From contig CAWGDM010000012.1 in assembly GCA_963821345.1 (NCBI GenBank), forward strand, positions 580,254 through 644,253: DNA of 64,000 nt, written 5' to 3'. Origin of the DNA: WHSW01 sp963821345 (GTDB taxonomy: Bacteria; Actinomycetota; Thermoleophilia; Solirubrobacterales; 70-9). Shown here one piece after another: positions 46,787 to 54,348 of the stretch; position 1 is the stretch's first letter, and every line of letters starts with the position of its first letter. The translations under genes and the position numbers were made by a program. Under the pieces are notes generated by a model. That model saw nothing but the letters and a program-made list of their open reading frames with translations. It was not told the origin of the DNA and did not search any database.

Positions 46787-46941
46787 CGCGCCGTGCCGGT
46801 CTTCGCCGGCTCCTTTGCCGGGGCCGGCGTCTCGGTCGGCTCCTCGGGCTGCGGAACCTGCGCGGGCTCTTCCTCGGGGACGCGCTCGGGCACCACCGCC
46901 GGCTCGACGATGATCGTCCTGTACGGATCGCTGAACGTCAT
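46783..46941 (-). CDS. Small Pro/Glu-rich protein
   Basis: 52 residues: MTFSDPYRTIIVEPAVVPER followed by repeats of Pro/Glu/Ala/Lys. A perfect ribosome site (GGAGGT, 4 nt spacing) lies in the 3' strand of the riboswitch P1 stem. The protein at 49318-49476 is also 52 residues, starts MTLPGPSRTITVQP and has the same composition, so the two are paralogues. It overlaps the CxCGLY gene by 4 bp. Low-complexity sequence predicts disorder. Confidence 0.75.
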   Translation of the reverse strand: MTFSDPYRTIIVEPAVVPERVPEEEPAQVPQPEEPTETPAPAKEPAKTGTAR

Positions 46942-46945
46942 GACT

Positions 46946-47051
46946 ACCTCCATCGGTACCGGCGTTGGCACCGTGCCTCGACCCGGAGGTCTCGGTCGGT
47001 TGCCGCGGCGTCACAGGGCCGGATCCCTCAGCCGCTCTTGATGGACAACTG
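46946..47051 (-). promoter_or_regulatory. SAM-I (S-box) riboswitch, copy 1
   Basis: Read on the minus strand: CCATCAAGAGCGGCTGAGGG, then ATCCGGCCCTGTGACGCCGC, GGCAACC, a CGACC...GGTCG hairpin (P3), GGTGCCAAAxCC and closing GATGGA. These match the S-box core (AAGAG-GG-GAGGGA, GGCCC, TGA, GGCAACC, GGTGCCAA). P1 pairs TCCATC (47045-47040) with GATGGA (46954-46949); the ribosome site GGAGGT (46951-46946) overlaps the 3' strand of P1, so SAM binding should block translation of the 52-residue ORF and its downstream partner. Confidence 0.9.
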
Positions 47052-47077
47052 GAACGAGGGTCAAAGCCCAACCGGAG

Positions 47078-47372
47078 TCACAGCCTCCCTTCCCGCCTGG
47101 CCCGGCGCATGTTGTCGAGGTATTGCTGAACCATGTTCTCGGGGTCGTGTTCGTCCAGGTACTCACCCACGACCTCCGGGATCGAGTCAGCCATCAGCAT
47201 GCAGATGTAGCCGAAGCTCCAGACACGCACCAGCGGTCCGTCTCGACCCCGGTATGGGCCCGCGCAGTACTGGTCCCAAAGCTCGCGTTGCTCATCGGCT
47301 GAGCCGGCCCAGGTCGATCGGAGCGTCGGGGCACTCCGGACGCGGGTCATCCGAATTCTCAATCTCCGACAA
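47078..47372 (-). CDS. Hypothetical protein controlled by riboswitch copy 2 (one frameshift)
   Basis: About 97 residues. From TTG 47372 (7 nt after GGAGGT) it reads SEIENSDDPRPECPDAPID, LGRLS, then, after removing one C near 47302 (CAGCCGATGAG), DEQRELWDQYCAGPYRGRDG, LVRVWSFGYICMLMADSIPE, VVGEYLDEHDPENMVQQYLD and a basic tail. A GTG at 47381 overlaps the ribosome site and is less likely. Charged and helical; no family recognised. It sits between the two riboswitches. Confidence 0.65.
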
Positions 47373-47379
47373 CGTCGTC

Positions 47380-47485
47380 ACCTCCATCGGTGCCGGCTTT
47401 GGCACCGTGCCTCGACCCGGAGGTCTCGGTCGGTTGCCGCGGCGTCACAGGGCCGGATCCCTCAGCCGCTCTTGATGGACAACTG
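47380..47485 (-). promoter_or_regulatory. SAM-I (S-box) riboswitch, copy 2
   Basis: A 106-bp sequence identical to copy 1 except at two bases near its 3' end, located 434 bp upstream of it on the same strand. Core motifs are as for copy 1; P1 is TCCATC (47479-47474) with GATGGA (47388-47383), and the ribosome site GGAGGT (47385-47380) again overlaps P1. It precedes the gene at 47078-47372. Both unlike base pairs lie outside the conserved core. Confidence 0.9.
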
Positions 47486-47567
47486 CAGATAGTAGTCGGG
47501 CGATACCCGGGGTTGCTGACATTCGCCCGTCGTCAGACCCGCAACGGCCACGCCGACCGACGGTCGA

Positions 47568-47909
47568 GTGAAGCTCTGGCTCGACGACATCCGCGAACCC
47601 CCGGACGAGACCTGGACGCTGGGCTCGCACCTACGAGGAGGCCGAGCTGGCGATGAAGTGCGCTCGAGGTCACCGAGGCCTCGCTCGACAACGACCTCGG
47701 CGAGCGGCGAGCCGGAGGGCCGGCGCCTGGTGCTGTGGATGTGCGAGCACGCAGCATCTGGCCGCGCGACTCGATCGCCGTCCACAGCGCCAACCCGGTC
47801 GCCTGCGGAGTACATGTTCGGGATGATCGAGCGCTACGGGCCGTTTCGGCGGGTCGCCGCGAACGCACAGGTTTCGCCGTACCCAGCGCCGGCGCTCATA
47901 GGCGCTTGA
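47568..47909 (+). CDS. Cyclic-phosphate-processing receiver-domain (cREC) protein (several frameshifts)
   Basis: About 110 residues once joined from three frames: KLWLDDIREPPDETW, YEEAELAMKCALE, VTEASLDNDLGE, EGRRLVLWMCEH, WPRDSIAVHSANPVA and EYMFGMIERYGPFRRVA. The LDDIR, SLDNDLG and VHSANP motifs are characteristic of the receiver-like cREC domain proposed to act on cyclic nucleotide or RNA phosphates. At least four one-base indels lie between 47615 and 47810. The exact end is uncertain. It is convergent with the CxCGLY paralogue. Confidence 0.65.
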   Translation: MKLWLDDIREPPDETWTLGSHLRGGRAGDEVRSRSPRPRSTTTSASGEPEGRRLVLWMCEHAASGRATRSPSTAPTRSPAEYMFGMIERYGPFRRVAANAQVSPYPAPALIGA

Positions 47910-49310
47910 GCTGCGGCGGCAGCAGCTGCGGATAAGGCCGGTGCTCTGCCACCAGCGCCGGCAGCAGTTGCGGGTAGAGCTGGTGCCTGCCACCAGCCGG
48001 GCAATCCGAATCGCGCACCGTCGAAGACGCACCTGCCGCGATCGACCCGCCTCGAGGCGCCCCGCGCTGAGCCATCCGCCCGCCGTGATCTCGCCGTCGC
48101 GATCGCGAGCGAGGATCGCAATCCGGGCGTCTCGCAGCGGCCGCGCCGCCTCGGCGGTGGCCGCGACCCGACAGCGCTCGCGGTCGAACGAGATCGCGCT
48201 CAGCCGCAGCGGCGCCTGCGCGCCGCTCGGCTGCCGGCGCCCGCCGAGCCCGGACCTCGACCTCGTAGTCGATCCGCCGCGGCAGGTCGGTCGCGACCCG
48301 CCTCGGGAGCACGATCGACGATCAGGCCGGTCGCCCCCGGCAGCAGGCTCGGCCGCAGGTCGACCCGCTCGCGATCCCCGAGCCGGACGATCGGATCGCC
48401 CGCCTGGTCGCGCACGGCGCCGCGTGGGAACGCGGCCAGCGCCAGCCGGTGATCGCTCGTGTTGCGGACGACGGCGAGGTAGCGAAGCCGGCCGTCGAGC
48501 TCGACCAGAGCCTGGTCGACGATCCGCAGGTGATGGGACGGGAACTCGACCGCATCCGGCTCGGTGATCGCTCGGAAGACCCCGAGTGCGACAACCACTG
48601 CGAACGCGCCGATCGCCGCGTACCAGGCCGCGGCGACGACGAACGCCAGGCCCATGCCGAGCCGCTCGGCGAACCGCCCAAGTCGCGAGGGCCCGGGCTT
48701 TGCGGCGCGGCGTCGCCGGGACGGCCGGCGGCTCGGGGCGATCGCGCGGAACCAGCGAGCGCACCGTCGCCGGGGCGAGCCCGAGCCCTCGCGCTCGGCA
48801 GTGCTCGACCAGCCCCTCGGGGCTCTCGAGCTCGACCACCTCGGCGCCGTAGCGCTCGGCAAGCCGGACGACCACGTTGCCGACGTCGCTGTCGCGCGCT
48901 GCCCCGATCAGCGCCAGGGTGTGCGGGCGGGCGAACTGGGCGCGGAAGCCGTCGGCGTGCAGCTCGACCCGACCCCAGGCCTCGACGATCCCGACGACAC
49001 CGTCCGGGAACGCGTCACCGTCGCCCTTGCCAGGTATCCGGGGCCAGACGTATAAGCCGTGCCCGTCGCTCGCGTGGGGATGAAGCGCGTAGAGCCCGCA
49101 CGAACAATCGGGCCGCGGCGGGTGATGTCCGCGGGCGATCCGGGCGCGACGGCCGCCCGAGAGGCATCGAGCAACGGTCGGCTCGCCGCCCGCCGCCCAC
49201 ACCTGGTCGCCGTGTCCGCGCAGGTCGGCGGTCCCGTCGGTGACGCCGATCCGCCAGAACCTGATCCCGTGGATCCGCCCGGCGATCAGCGGTGGGTCGT
49301 CCCGCGCCAC
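47896..49310 (-). CDS. CxCGLY-family protein, larger paralogue (several frameshifts)
   Basis: About 471 residues joined. From the GTG at 49310: DDPPLIAGRIHGIRFWRIGV, DCSCGLYALHPHASDGHG, VVGIVEAWGRVELHADGFRA, QFARPHTLALIG, RYGAEVVELESPEGLVEHCR. After a break near 48700 a membrane segment follows (GMGLAFVVAAAWYAAIGAFA), then a soluble domain (LVELDGRLRYLAVVRNTSDH) and a tail ending QLYPQLLPALVAEHRPYPQL. The N-terminal 200 residues match the protein at 45917; the C-terminal domain is extra. Other breaks are near 48320, 48240 and 48030. Confidence 0.7.
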
Positions 49311-49317
49311 GATGCGC

Positions 49318-49476
49318 TCAGGGAGCTTTGACGGGCTCGCGGTCGGGCTTTGGCGCGGGCGGCGCCGGCTTGGGGTCGGCCTCGCGTTCGGGCTCTCCGG
49401 CCGGCACCGGCTCCGGCGGCGCCGGCTCCTCGATCGGCTGGACTGTGATCGTCCGCGAAGGTCCGGGCAGGGTCAT
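49318..49476 (-). CDS. Small Pro/Glu-rich protein, paralogue
   Basis: 52 residues: MTLPGPSRTITVQPIEEPAP then Pro/Glu/Ala/Lys-rich sequence to EPVKAP. A ribosome site (GAGGAGGACGAG) precedes the ATG. It has the same length, start pattern and position relative to a CxCGLY gene as the protein at 46783. No riboswitch-like sequence is upstream of this copy. Confidence 0.72.
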   Translation of the reverse strand: MTLPGPSRTITVQPIEEPAPPEPVPAGEPEREADPKPAPPAPKPDREPVKAP

Positions 49477-49633
49477 CTCGTCCTCCTCGTCGGGCTGGCG
49501 CTGATGACCTTCAGGTCGGCGGCGCGGCGGGGAACCTGACGACCACGTTTCGTCTGATACAAGAGCTAGCCTGCCCGCCCCGCGTCAGGAAGTCGCCGAG
49601 CGGCGGCGACTAAACAGACATCGAAGCGAAGAC

Positions 49634-50285
49634 GTGCCCAACGACGATTTCAACTGCTTGAGCGAGAGCGAGCTGCAGAAGCTCAGCTCCGATGAGCTCA
49701 TCCGCTACATCCGCGAGGCCACCGATGCCGGGCGCGCCGACTGCGCGCAGTCGGCGCTGGCGATCCTCTGCTACCGCCACTTCGACGACGTCAAGCGGCG
49801 GATCGCGATGCGCGTGCCAACGGCCGCATGTCGAAGACCAGGCGATGACGGTGATGCTTGCGGCGATCAAGTCCGCCTTCGACGGCACCTCGGTCGGCGA
49901 GTTCAGGGTGTGGCTGAACCGGATCGTCGCCCGTCGCGGGATCGCCGACTTCCACCGCGACCGCGAGGACGACCCCCAAGTCGGCCCGCTGCCGACCGAG
50001 CACCAGGGCGAGGAGGAGATCTGGGGTGAGGAGCCCGCTGACGCCGACGAGTCCGGGCGCGTGGTCGTACAGTCGCGTGATCGAGGAGTGCCTCGAGGAG
50101 CTCAGCGACGCGCATCGCAACGTGATCGAGCTCAACGTGTTCGACGACCTCGACGCGACGGACGACCGCCGACCGGGTCAACGAGGCCCACCCCGACCTC
50201 GAGCCGCCGATGAGCCAGGCCAACGTCCACAAGATCGTCAGCCGCTTTCGCGAGTGCCTGACCGACAAGCTCCAAGACCAGGTAG
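49634..50285 (+). CDS. ECF-like RNA polymerase sigma factor (several frameshifts)
   Basis: About 216 residues. An N-terminal lead (NDDFNCLSESELQKLSSDEL) is followed by a region-2-like segment (ALAILCYRHFDDVKRRIAMR, VEDQAMTVMLAAIKSAFDGT, SVGEFRVWLNRIVARRGIAD) and region 4 (VIEECLEELSDAHRNVIELN, NVHKIVSRFRECLTDKL). Frame breaks lie near 49820, 50060, 50165 and 50275. With the last corrected, the gene ends KLKTR-TAG, 2 bp before the next ATG. GTG start at 49634. It belongs to a sigma/HTH/ImmA-IrrE set. Confidence 0.72.
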
Positions 50286-50287
50286 CG

Positions 50288-50944
50288 ATGGCCGACGAGA
50301 TCCAGACAGCTGCTCTCCGAGTACATCGCCGAGCACCGCGCCGGCGGCGAGGCCGACCCGCTCGCCTACCTCGAGCGCGCCAGCCGCCGCCGATCGCCAA
50401 CGACCTAGCTGTGCTGATCGACGGGTACCTGGAACGATCGCCCGGGCGCGAGTGGGACGCCGCCGCCTACGCCGGCTCACCCGCCGAGCGGGTCGCCGAC
50501 GAGATCGGTCGGTCGCTGCTCGGCGAGGCCGGGCTGTGGCCGGCGATGCTGCCGCGGCTTCGAAAGCAGGCTCGAGCTGACTCGCGCCGCAGGTGGTCGA
50601 GCGGTTGAGCGCCGCGCTTGGGCGTGGCCGGGCGCGAGCAGAAGGTGGCCGCGTACTACCACCAGATGGAGCACGGCAGCCTCGACTCGCGCCGCGTTTC
50701 AGAGCGCGTGCTCGGCGCGCTCGGCGACATCTACGACACGACGGCCGAGAAGCTGCGCGAGATCGGCACCCCCGTAGTCCCGGGTGGCGCGCCAGCGGCT
50801 GGAGCGCCGGCTCCGGCGATGATGCGCAAGGCGACCCCGGACGCCGCGTACGCGGCCGAGGATCGCGACGAGCTCAGAGCCGAGCCGGTGGCGCCGGCGG
50901 AGGAGCGAGACGAGATCGACGAGATGTTCACGGGCGGCCCCTAG
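50288..50944 (+). CDS. Helix-turn-helix protein of the sigma/ImmA set (several frameshifts)
   Basis: About 217 residues: MADEIQT, SEYIAEHRAGGEADPLAYLE, LAVLIDGYLERSPGREWDAA, AERVADEIGRSLLGEAGLWP, LPRLRKQA then an XRE-like HTH (LTRAQVVERLSAALG, EQKVAAYYHQMEHGSLDSRR), and a Pro/Ala-rich acidic tail ending DEIDEMFTGGP. Breaks near 50310, 50390 and 50575. The arrangement resembles an antitoxin or anti-sigma regulator that an ImmA/IrrE protease could cleave. The proteolytic target is inferred from context. Confidence 0.65.
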
Positions 50945-51154
50945 CGGGCCGTCCGTTTCGTTCGTCAGGACGCGCGTCAGCGTCGGCCGGCCACGACCGA
51001 CCTACGCGCATGACCTACCAAGCGGCCACCCGCCCGTTCCTGCTGTTTCGCTTCGCCCTTCGCGAGGGTGACTTCCGCCTCGCCGAACTGATCGCGCGCG
51101 CGCTTTGGCGCGGCGCGCAGACAGCGTCCGGGGCGCCGGCTAGGATCGGCGTCG

Positions 51155-51717
51155 ATGGAGGAGATCGAGCGCCGCGCCGAGTCGATCCTCGCCGAGCTTC
51201 CCGACTACATCTGGGACGGCGACCGCCCCCCGATCCCGGTCGAGGAGATCGCCGACAGCTCACTTCGGCCTTCACGTCTGCGACAAGTCCGCCGGCCGAG
51301 ATGCGCGACGCGCCCGGCTGTCCGCAGCTCGACGACGGCGTCACGCTCTCGCGGCCTCCTGCTCCCCTCCCTCGGCCAGATCTGGGTCAACGCCGACGAG
51401 GCCGTCCAATGGCCGCCTCGGCGCCGGTTCACGATCGCCCACGAGCTCGGCCACCACGTCCTCCACCGTCACGGCCAGCAGTCGCTGTTCTGCCGCAAGG
51501 CGGCCGTCGACCCGGAGGACAGCCCGCCCGCGACCACGCGCGCCGCCGCTCCCGGTGACCGAGCAGGAGGCGAACGCCTTCGCGGCCGCACTGCTGATGC
51601 CGGCGCCACTGGTCGAGCGGTACTACCGCAAGACCGGCGGCGAACTTCGAGCAGCTCTGCTTGGTGTTCGAGTCGAGCGGGGCGGCGATGGGCCGGCGGT
51701 TGCATGCCGTGATCTGA
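51155..51717 (+). CDS. ImmA/IrrE-family metallopeptidase (several frameshifts)
   Basis: About 187 residues: MEEIERRAESILAELPDYIW, PPIPVEEIADS, LLLPSLGQIWVNADEAVQWP, then the zinc-protease motif RRFTIAHELGHHVLHRHGQQ (HExxH), VTEQEANAFAAALLMPAPLV with the third-ligand glutamate, and LCLVFESSGAAMGRRLHAVI. Breaks near 51262, 51330, 51550 and 51650. ImmA/IrrE proteases cleave HTH repressors in response to DNA damage or SOS-like signals, matching the HTH gene upstream. Confidence 0.78.
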
Positions 51718-51822
51718 CGCTCCGCCGGAAGAGCATTGCGGGTGGCAGCGAAGGACCTACCTCGGACCGCGCACCCCGGTGAGGGGTGTCAGCAGGGCCG
51801 CGACACACACGACTTTCAGGAG

Positions 51823-52527
51823 GTGATCTCGCACCTCTACTTCGCCTACGGCTCGAACCTCAATGCCGAGGATCTGCGCCACCGCTGCCCGGAGGCGCGG
51901 CCGGTCCGGATCGCACGTCTCGACGGCTGGCGCCTGACCTTCCGCGGCGTCGCCGACATCGAGCCCGCCGAGGACCGCAAGGTCCACGGCGCGCTCTGGC
52001 TGTTGAGCGACCGCGATGTCCGCAGCCTCGACGCATACGAGGGCGTGCCGTCGCACTACGACCGTCGGATGGTCGTCGTCGAAGGCGAGTTCGGGCCGCA
52101 CGAGGCGATGACCTATGTGATGACGAGGGCCGAGCACCACGGCCTCCCGCTCTCCTGGTATCTCGACTGCATCGAGGCCGGCTACCGCTACTGGGGCCTG
52201 CCGATCGACGAGCTGCGCCGGGCGTTGCGCGAGACCCGCACCGCTCCTCGAGGCGGTCTGATGGCGGAGATCACCGACAGCCTCGCCCGCGCCTTCGACC
52301 GGATCGCCGACTTCCAGGCGGTCCAGTCCGGGCGCTCGGGCAAGGAGCTGCTCGAAGCAGTCACCCGGCTGCAGGAGTCGGTCGGGATCGGCGACGAGCC
52401 GCGGGCCGTGATCGCCGAACGCCTCGACACCATCGCCGGCAGCTCGCGCGCGCCGGGGCACGTGTTACTCGGGGTGATCGTCGGGCTGATGGCCGCGGAG
52501 CTCGACACCGAGTCGGCGCCCCGGTGA
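51823..52527 (+). CDS. Gamma-glutamylcyclotransferase-fold protein
   Basis: About 234 residues. The GGCT fold begins HLYFAYGSNLNAEDLRHRCP, the family's YGSNL substrate loop, and continues with DVRSLDAYEGVPSHYDRRMV, including the catalytic glutamate in DAYEGVP. The C-terminal 80 residues (MAEITDSLARAFDRIADFQA onward) form a separate helical domain. The GTG at 51823 directly follows CAGGA; a longer N-terminus from 51736 is possible but not family-like. It may open gamma-glutamyl amines or peptide tags. Confidence 0.8.
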   Translation: MISHLYFAYGSNLNAEDLRHRCPEARPVRIARLDGWRLTFRGVADIEPAEDRKVHGALWLLSDRDVRSLDAYEGVPSHYDRRMVVVEGEFGPHEAMTYVMTRAEHHGLPLSWYLDCIEAGYRYWGLPIDELRRALRETRTAPRGGLMAEITDSLARAFDRIADFQAVQSGRSGKELLEAVTRLQESVGIGDEPRAVIAERLDTIAGSSRAPGHVLLGVIVGLMAAELDTESAPR

Positions 52528-52665
52528 GGGCGGCGGAGATCCGCTACGGGGATGTGCTCCTGCTGAGCGCTGCCGAGGTTCGCCGATCGCTTCGGCGAGC
52601 TGTGGGATCAGTCAGGTCCATCGACGGCGCGGCGATGTCAGATCGAGCCGCCGGCACGCGACTGA
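52524..52665 (+). CDS. Short hypothetical ORF (frameshift)
   Basis: From GTG 52524 (overlapping the previous stop): MRAAEIRYGDVLLLSAAE, then after a shift near 52578 FADRFGELWDQSGPSTARRC and a TGA at 52663-52665. About 46 residues. High third-position GC supports coding but no family is recognised and the reading depends on one correction. Confidence 0.35.
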
Positions 52666-52672
52666 ACGCTTG

Positions 52673-53281
52673 ATGGACGAGGACTTCGACGAAAACTTCG
52701 GCGAGCTCACCGGCGGCGCCTCGGACGAGCCCGAGCTGACCCCGACCTGGCGGGCGACGATCCGCCGCGGCCGGCTGATGCTGACGGGTTGGGCGCCCTG
52801 GTTGATCACCGGTGGTCCAATGGGCAGCCTGCTCCCCGCCCGTGCCCGCGCCGGCGTCACGATCGCCGACCTCACCGTCCACGGCCCCGACAACGACGAG
52901 CTCGCCGTCCGATACCTGGTTCGCGCCGAGCCGGAGGACGAGGCCCAGGAGGTCCTGCTCGAGTGGGCCCAACGCGTCGGCCACAAGCGGGTCTGGCTGC
53001 CCGACTGCATCATGGTCGAGCTCGAACCCGACCCCGATCAGATCACCGACGTCAGCGTGCGCTGCGACGTCTGCCGAGCCCACTGGTCTGACGGCACGCC
53101 GGAGTTCTGGCTCGCCGTCCGCGACGCCAAAGCGTTTCCGAAGTGGTGTCCGGTCTGCGGCTGCGAGCTCGCTCAGTGGACGAGCCGGCCGACCCAGCCT
53201 CGCAAGCCTGCACATCCCGGCAAGGCCGCTTCCTGGGCGGCGTCAGGTTCCCCGCGCCGCGAACGACAGAAGAAGACATGA
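52673..53281 (+). CDS. Hypothetical protein with C-terminal zinc ribbon
   Basis: A 202-residue protein. An acidic N-terminus (MDEDFDENFGELTGG) leads to a domain around WRATIRRGRLMLTGWAPWLI and TVHGPDNDELAVRYLVRAEP, then cysteine pairs CDVCRAHW (about 125) and CPVCGCELAQW (about 155) form a zinc ribbon, and a basic tail ends the protein. It overlaps the ARPP-1-like gene start by 4 bp. Unknown function. Confidence 0.65.
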   Translation: MDEDFDENFGELTGGASDEPELTPTWRATIRRGRLMLTGWAPWLITGGPMGSLLPARARAGVTIADLTVHGPDNDELAVRYLVRAEPEDEAQEVLLEWAQRVGHKRVWLPDCIMVELEPDPDQITDVSVRCDVCRAHWSDGTPEFWLAVRDAKAFPKWCPVCGCELAQWTSRPTQPRKPAHPGKAASWAASGSPRRERQKKT

Positions 53282-54309
53282 CCACTTCAGCCACGCATCC
53301 AACAGAACTCCGGGCAGTCCCTCGCCTCGCTTTCTCGCCGAGCCGCTTCGCGTCGGCGAGCCCGACGTCGTCGGCCCGCTCGCCGTCTTTCCGATCTTCG
53401 GCCCCGCCCCGCGCACCGAGTACGTCGCCCTTCGCCGAGGCCCGCACCCGCGGCTTTCGGATCGGCGAGCTCGAGAGCGGCGCCTCGGTCAACGACCTGA
53501 TGGTCGAGAACCCGACCGACTCCAACGTGCTGCTGTACGAGGGCGAGGAGGTGCTCGGCGCGCAGCAGAACCGCACGTTCGACGTCTCTGTGCTGGTCGG
53601 CGCCGGCTCCAAGCTGCGCGTGCCGGTGAGCTGCGTCGAGGTCGGGCGCTGGGACGGCCGGCGCCACCGCGAGGAGTTCGATGTCGCACCGCAGGCGGCC
53701 TATCCCGAGCTTCGCCGGAAGAAGGCGATGCAGACGCGCGAGCGGGTCGCGGCCGGGCTCGAGGCCCGCGCCGACCAGAGCGCGGTCTGGGACGAAGTCG
53801 CAGCCAAGTCTTCGCGGATGGGCGTCGACTCGCCCACCGGCGCCATGCACGACATCTACGAAGGACGTCGCGACCGGCTTGCTGAGATGCTCGATGGGAT
53901 CGAGCTCCACGACGGCCAGCTTGGAGCATTGGTCGCGATCGCCGGCGAGATCCAGGTCATGGACTGGGTAAGCCGGGCCGAGACCTTCGCCGTCCTTCAC
54001 GCCCCGCTGGTCCAGGGCTACGCGCTCGACGCGCTCGAGTTCAACGCGACCGACGCGCCGGCCCCGCCCGAGACCGACACCGCCAGCGGCTTCACGCTCC
54101 TGGTCACCGATTGCGAGCCCGACCAGCGTGGCCGCGGCGTCGGCCTCGGCGAGGGTCTGTCATTTGCCGACAACGGCGTCTGCGGCACGGCCCTCGGACA
54201 CGAGGACGAGCTGATCCAGCTGACCGCGTTCCCGCAGGATCCGCGGCGGTCGGAGCACGAGCGGGTGATTCGGACGGGTCGAGTGCGGCGACCGTCGCAG
54301 CGGCGGTGA
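53278..54309 (+). CDS. ARPP-1-like domain protein (frameshifts near the N-terminus)
   Basis: About 343 residues. Joined N-terminus: GEPDVVGPLAVFPIFGPAPR then, after breaks near 53345 and 53430, FAEARTRGFRIGELESGASV, NDLMVENPTDSNVLLYEGEE, VLGAQQNRTFDVSVLVGAGS, LRVPVSCVEVGRWDG. These match the ARPP-1 superfamily (ADP-ribosylglycohydrolase-associated) pattern GEE-x2-G-x-x-QNRT and PVSCVEVGRW. The C-terminal part has TDCEPDQRGRGVGLGEGLSF and GHEDELIQLTAFPQDPRR. ARPP proteins turn up in predicted conflict and ADP-ribose systems; no partner is in this window. Confidence 0.7.
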   Translation: MTTSATHPTELRAVPRLAFSPSRFASASPTSSARSPSFRSSAPPRAPSTSPFAEARTRGFRIGELESGASVNDLMVENPTDSNVLLYEGEEVLGAQQNRTFDVSVLVGAGSKLRVPVSCVEVGRWDGRRHREEFDVAPQAAYPELRRKKAMQTRERVAAGLEARADQSAVWDEVAAKSSRMGVDSPTGAMHDIYEGRRDRLAEMLDGIELHDGQLGALVAIAGEIQVMDWVSRAETFAVLHAPLVQGYALDALEFNATDAPAPPETDTASGFTLLVTDCEPDQRGRGVGLGEGLSFADNGVCGTALGHEDELIQLTAFPQDPRRSEHERVIRTGRVRRPSQRR

Positions 54310-54348
54310 ACCGCGTGCGGCTCGGCGGCACACGGGACCGGAGACCTC

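Noticed and set aside
51010..51160. ORF starting MTYQAATRPFLLFRFAL before the ImmA/IrrE gene
   Set aside because: No good ribosome site, no family match and it runs into the next gene out of frame; treated as intergenic.
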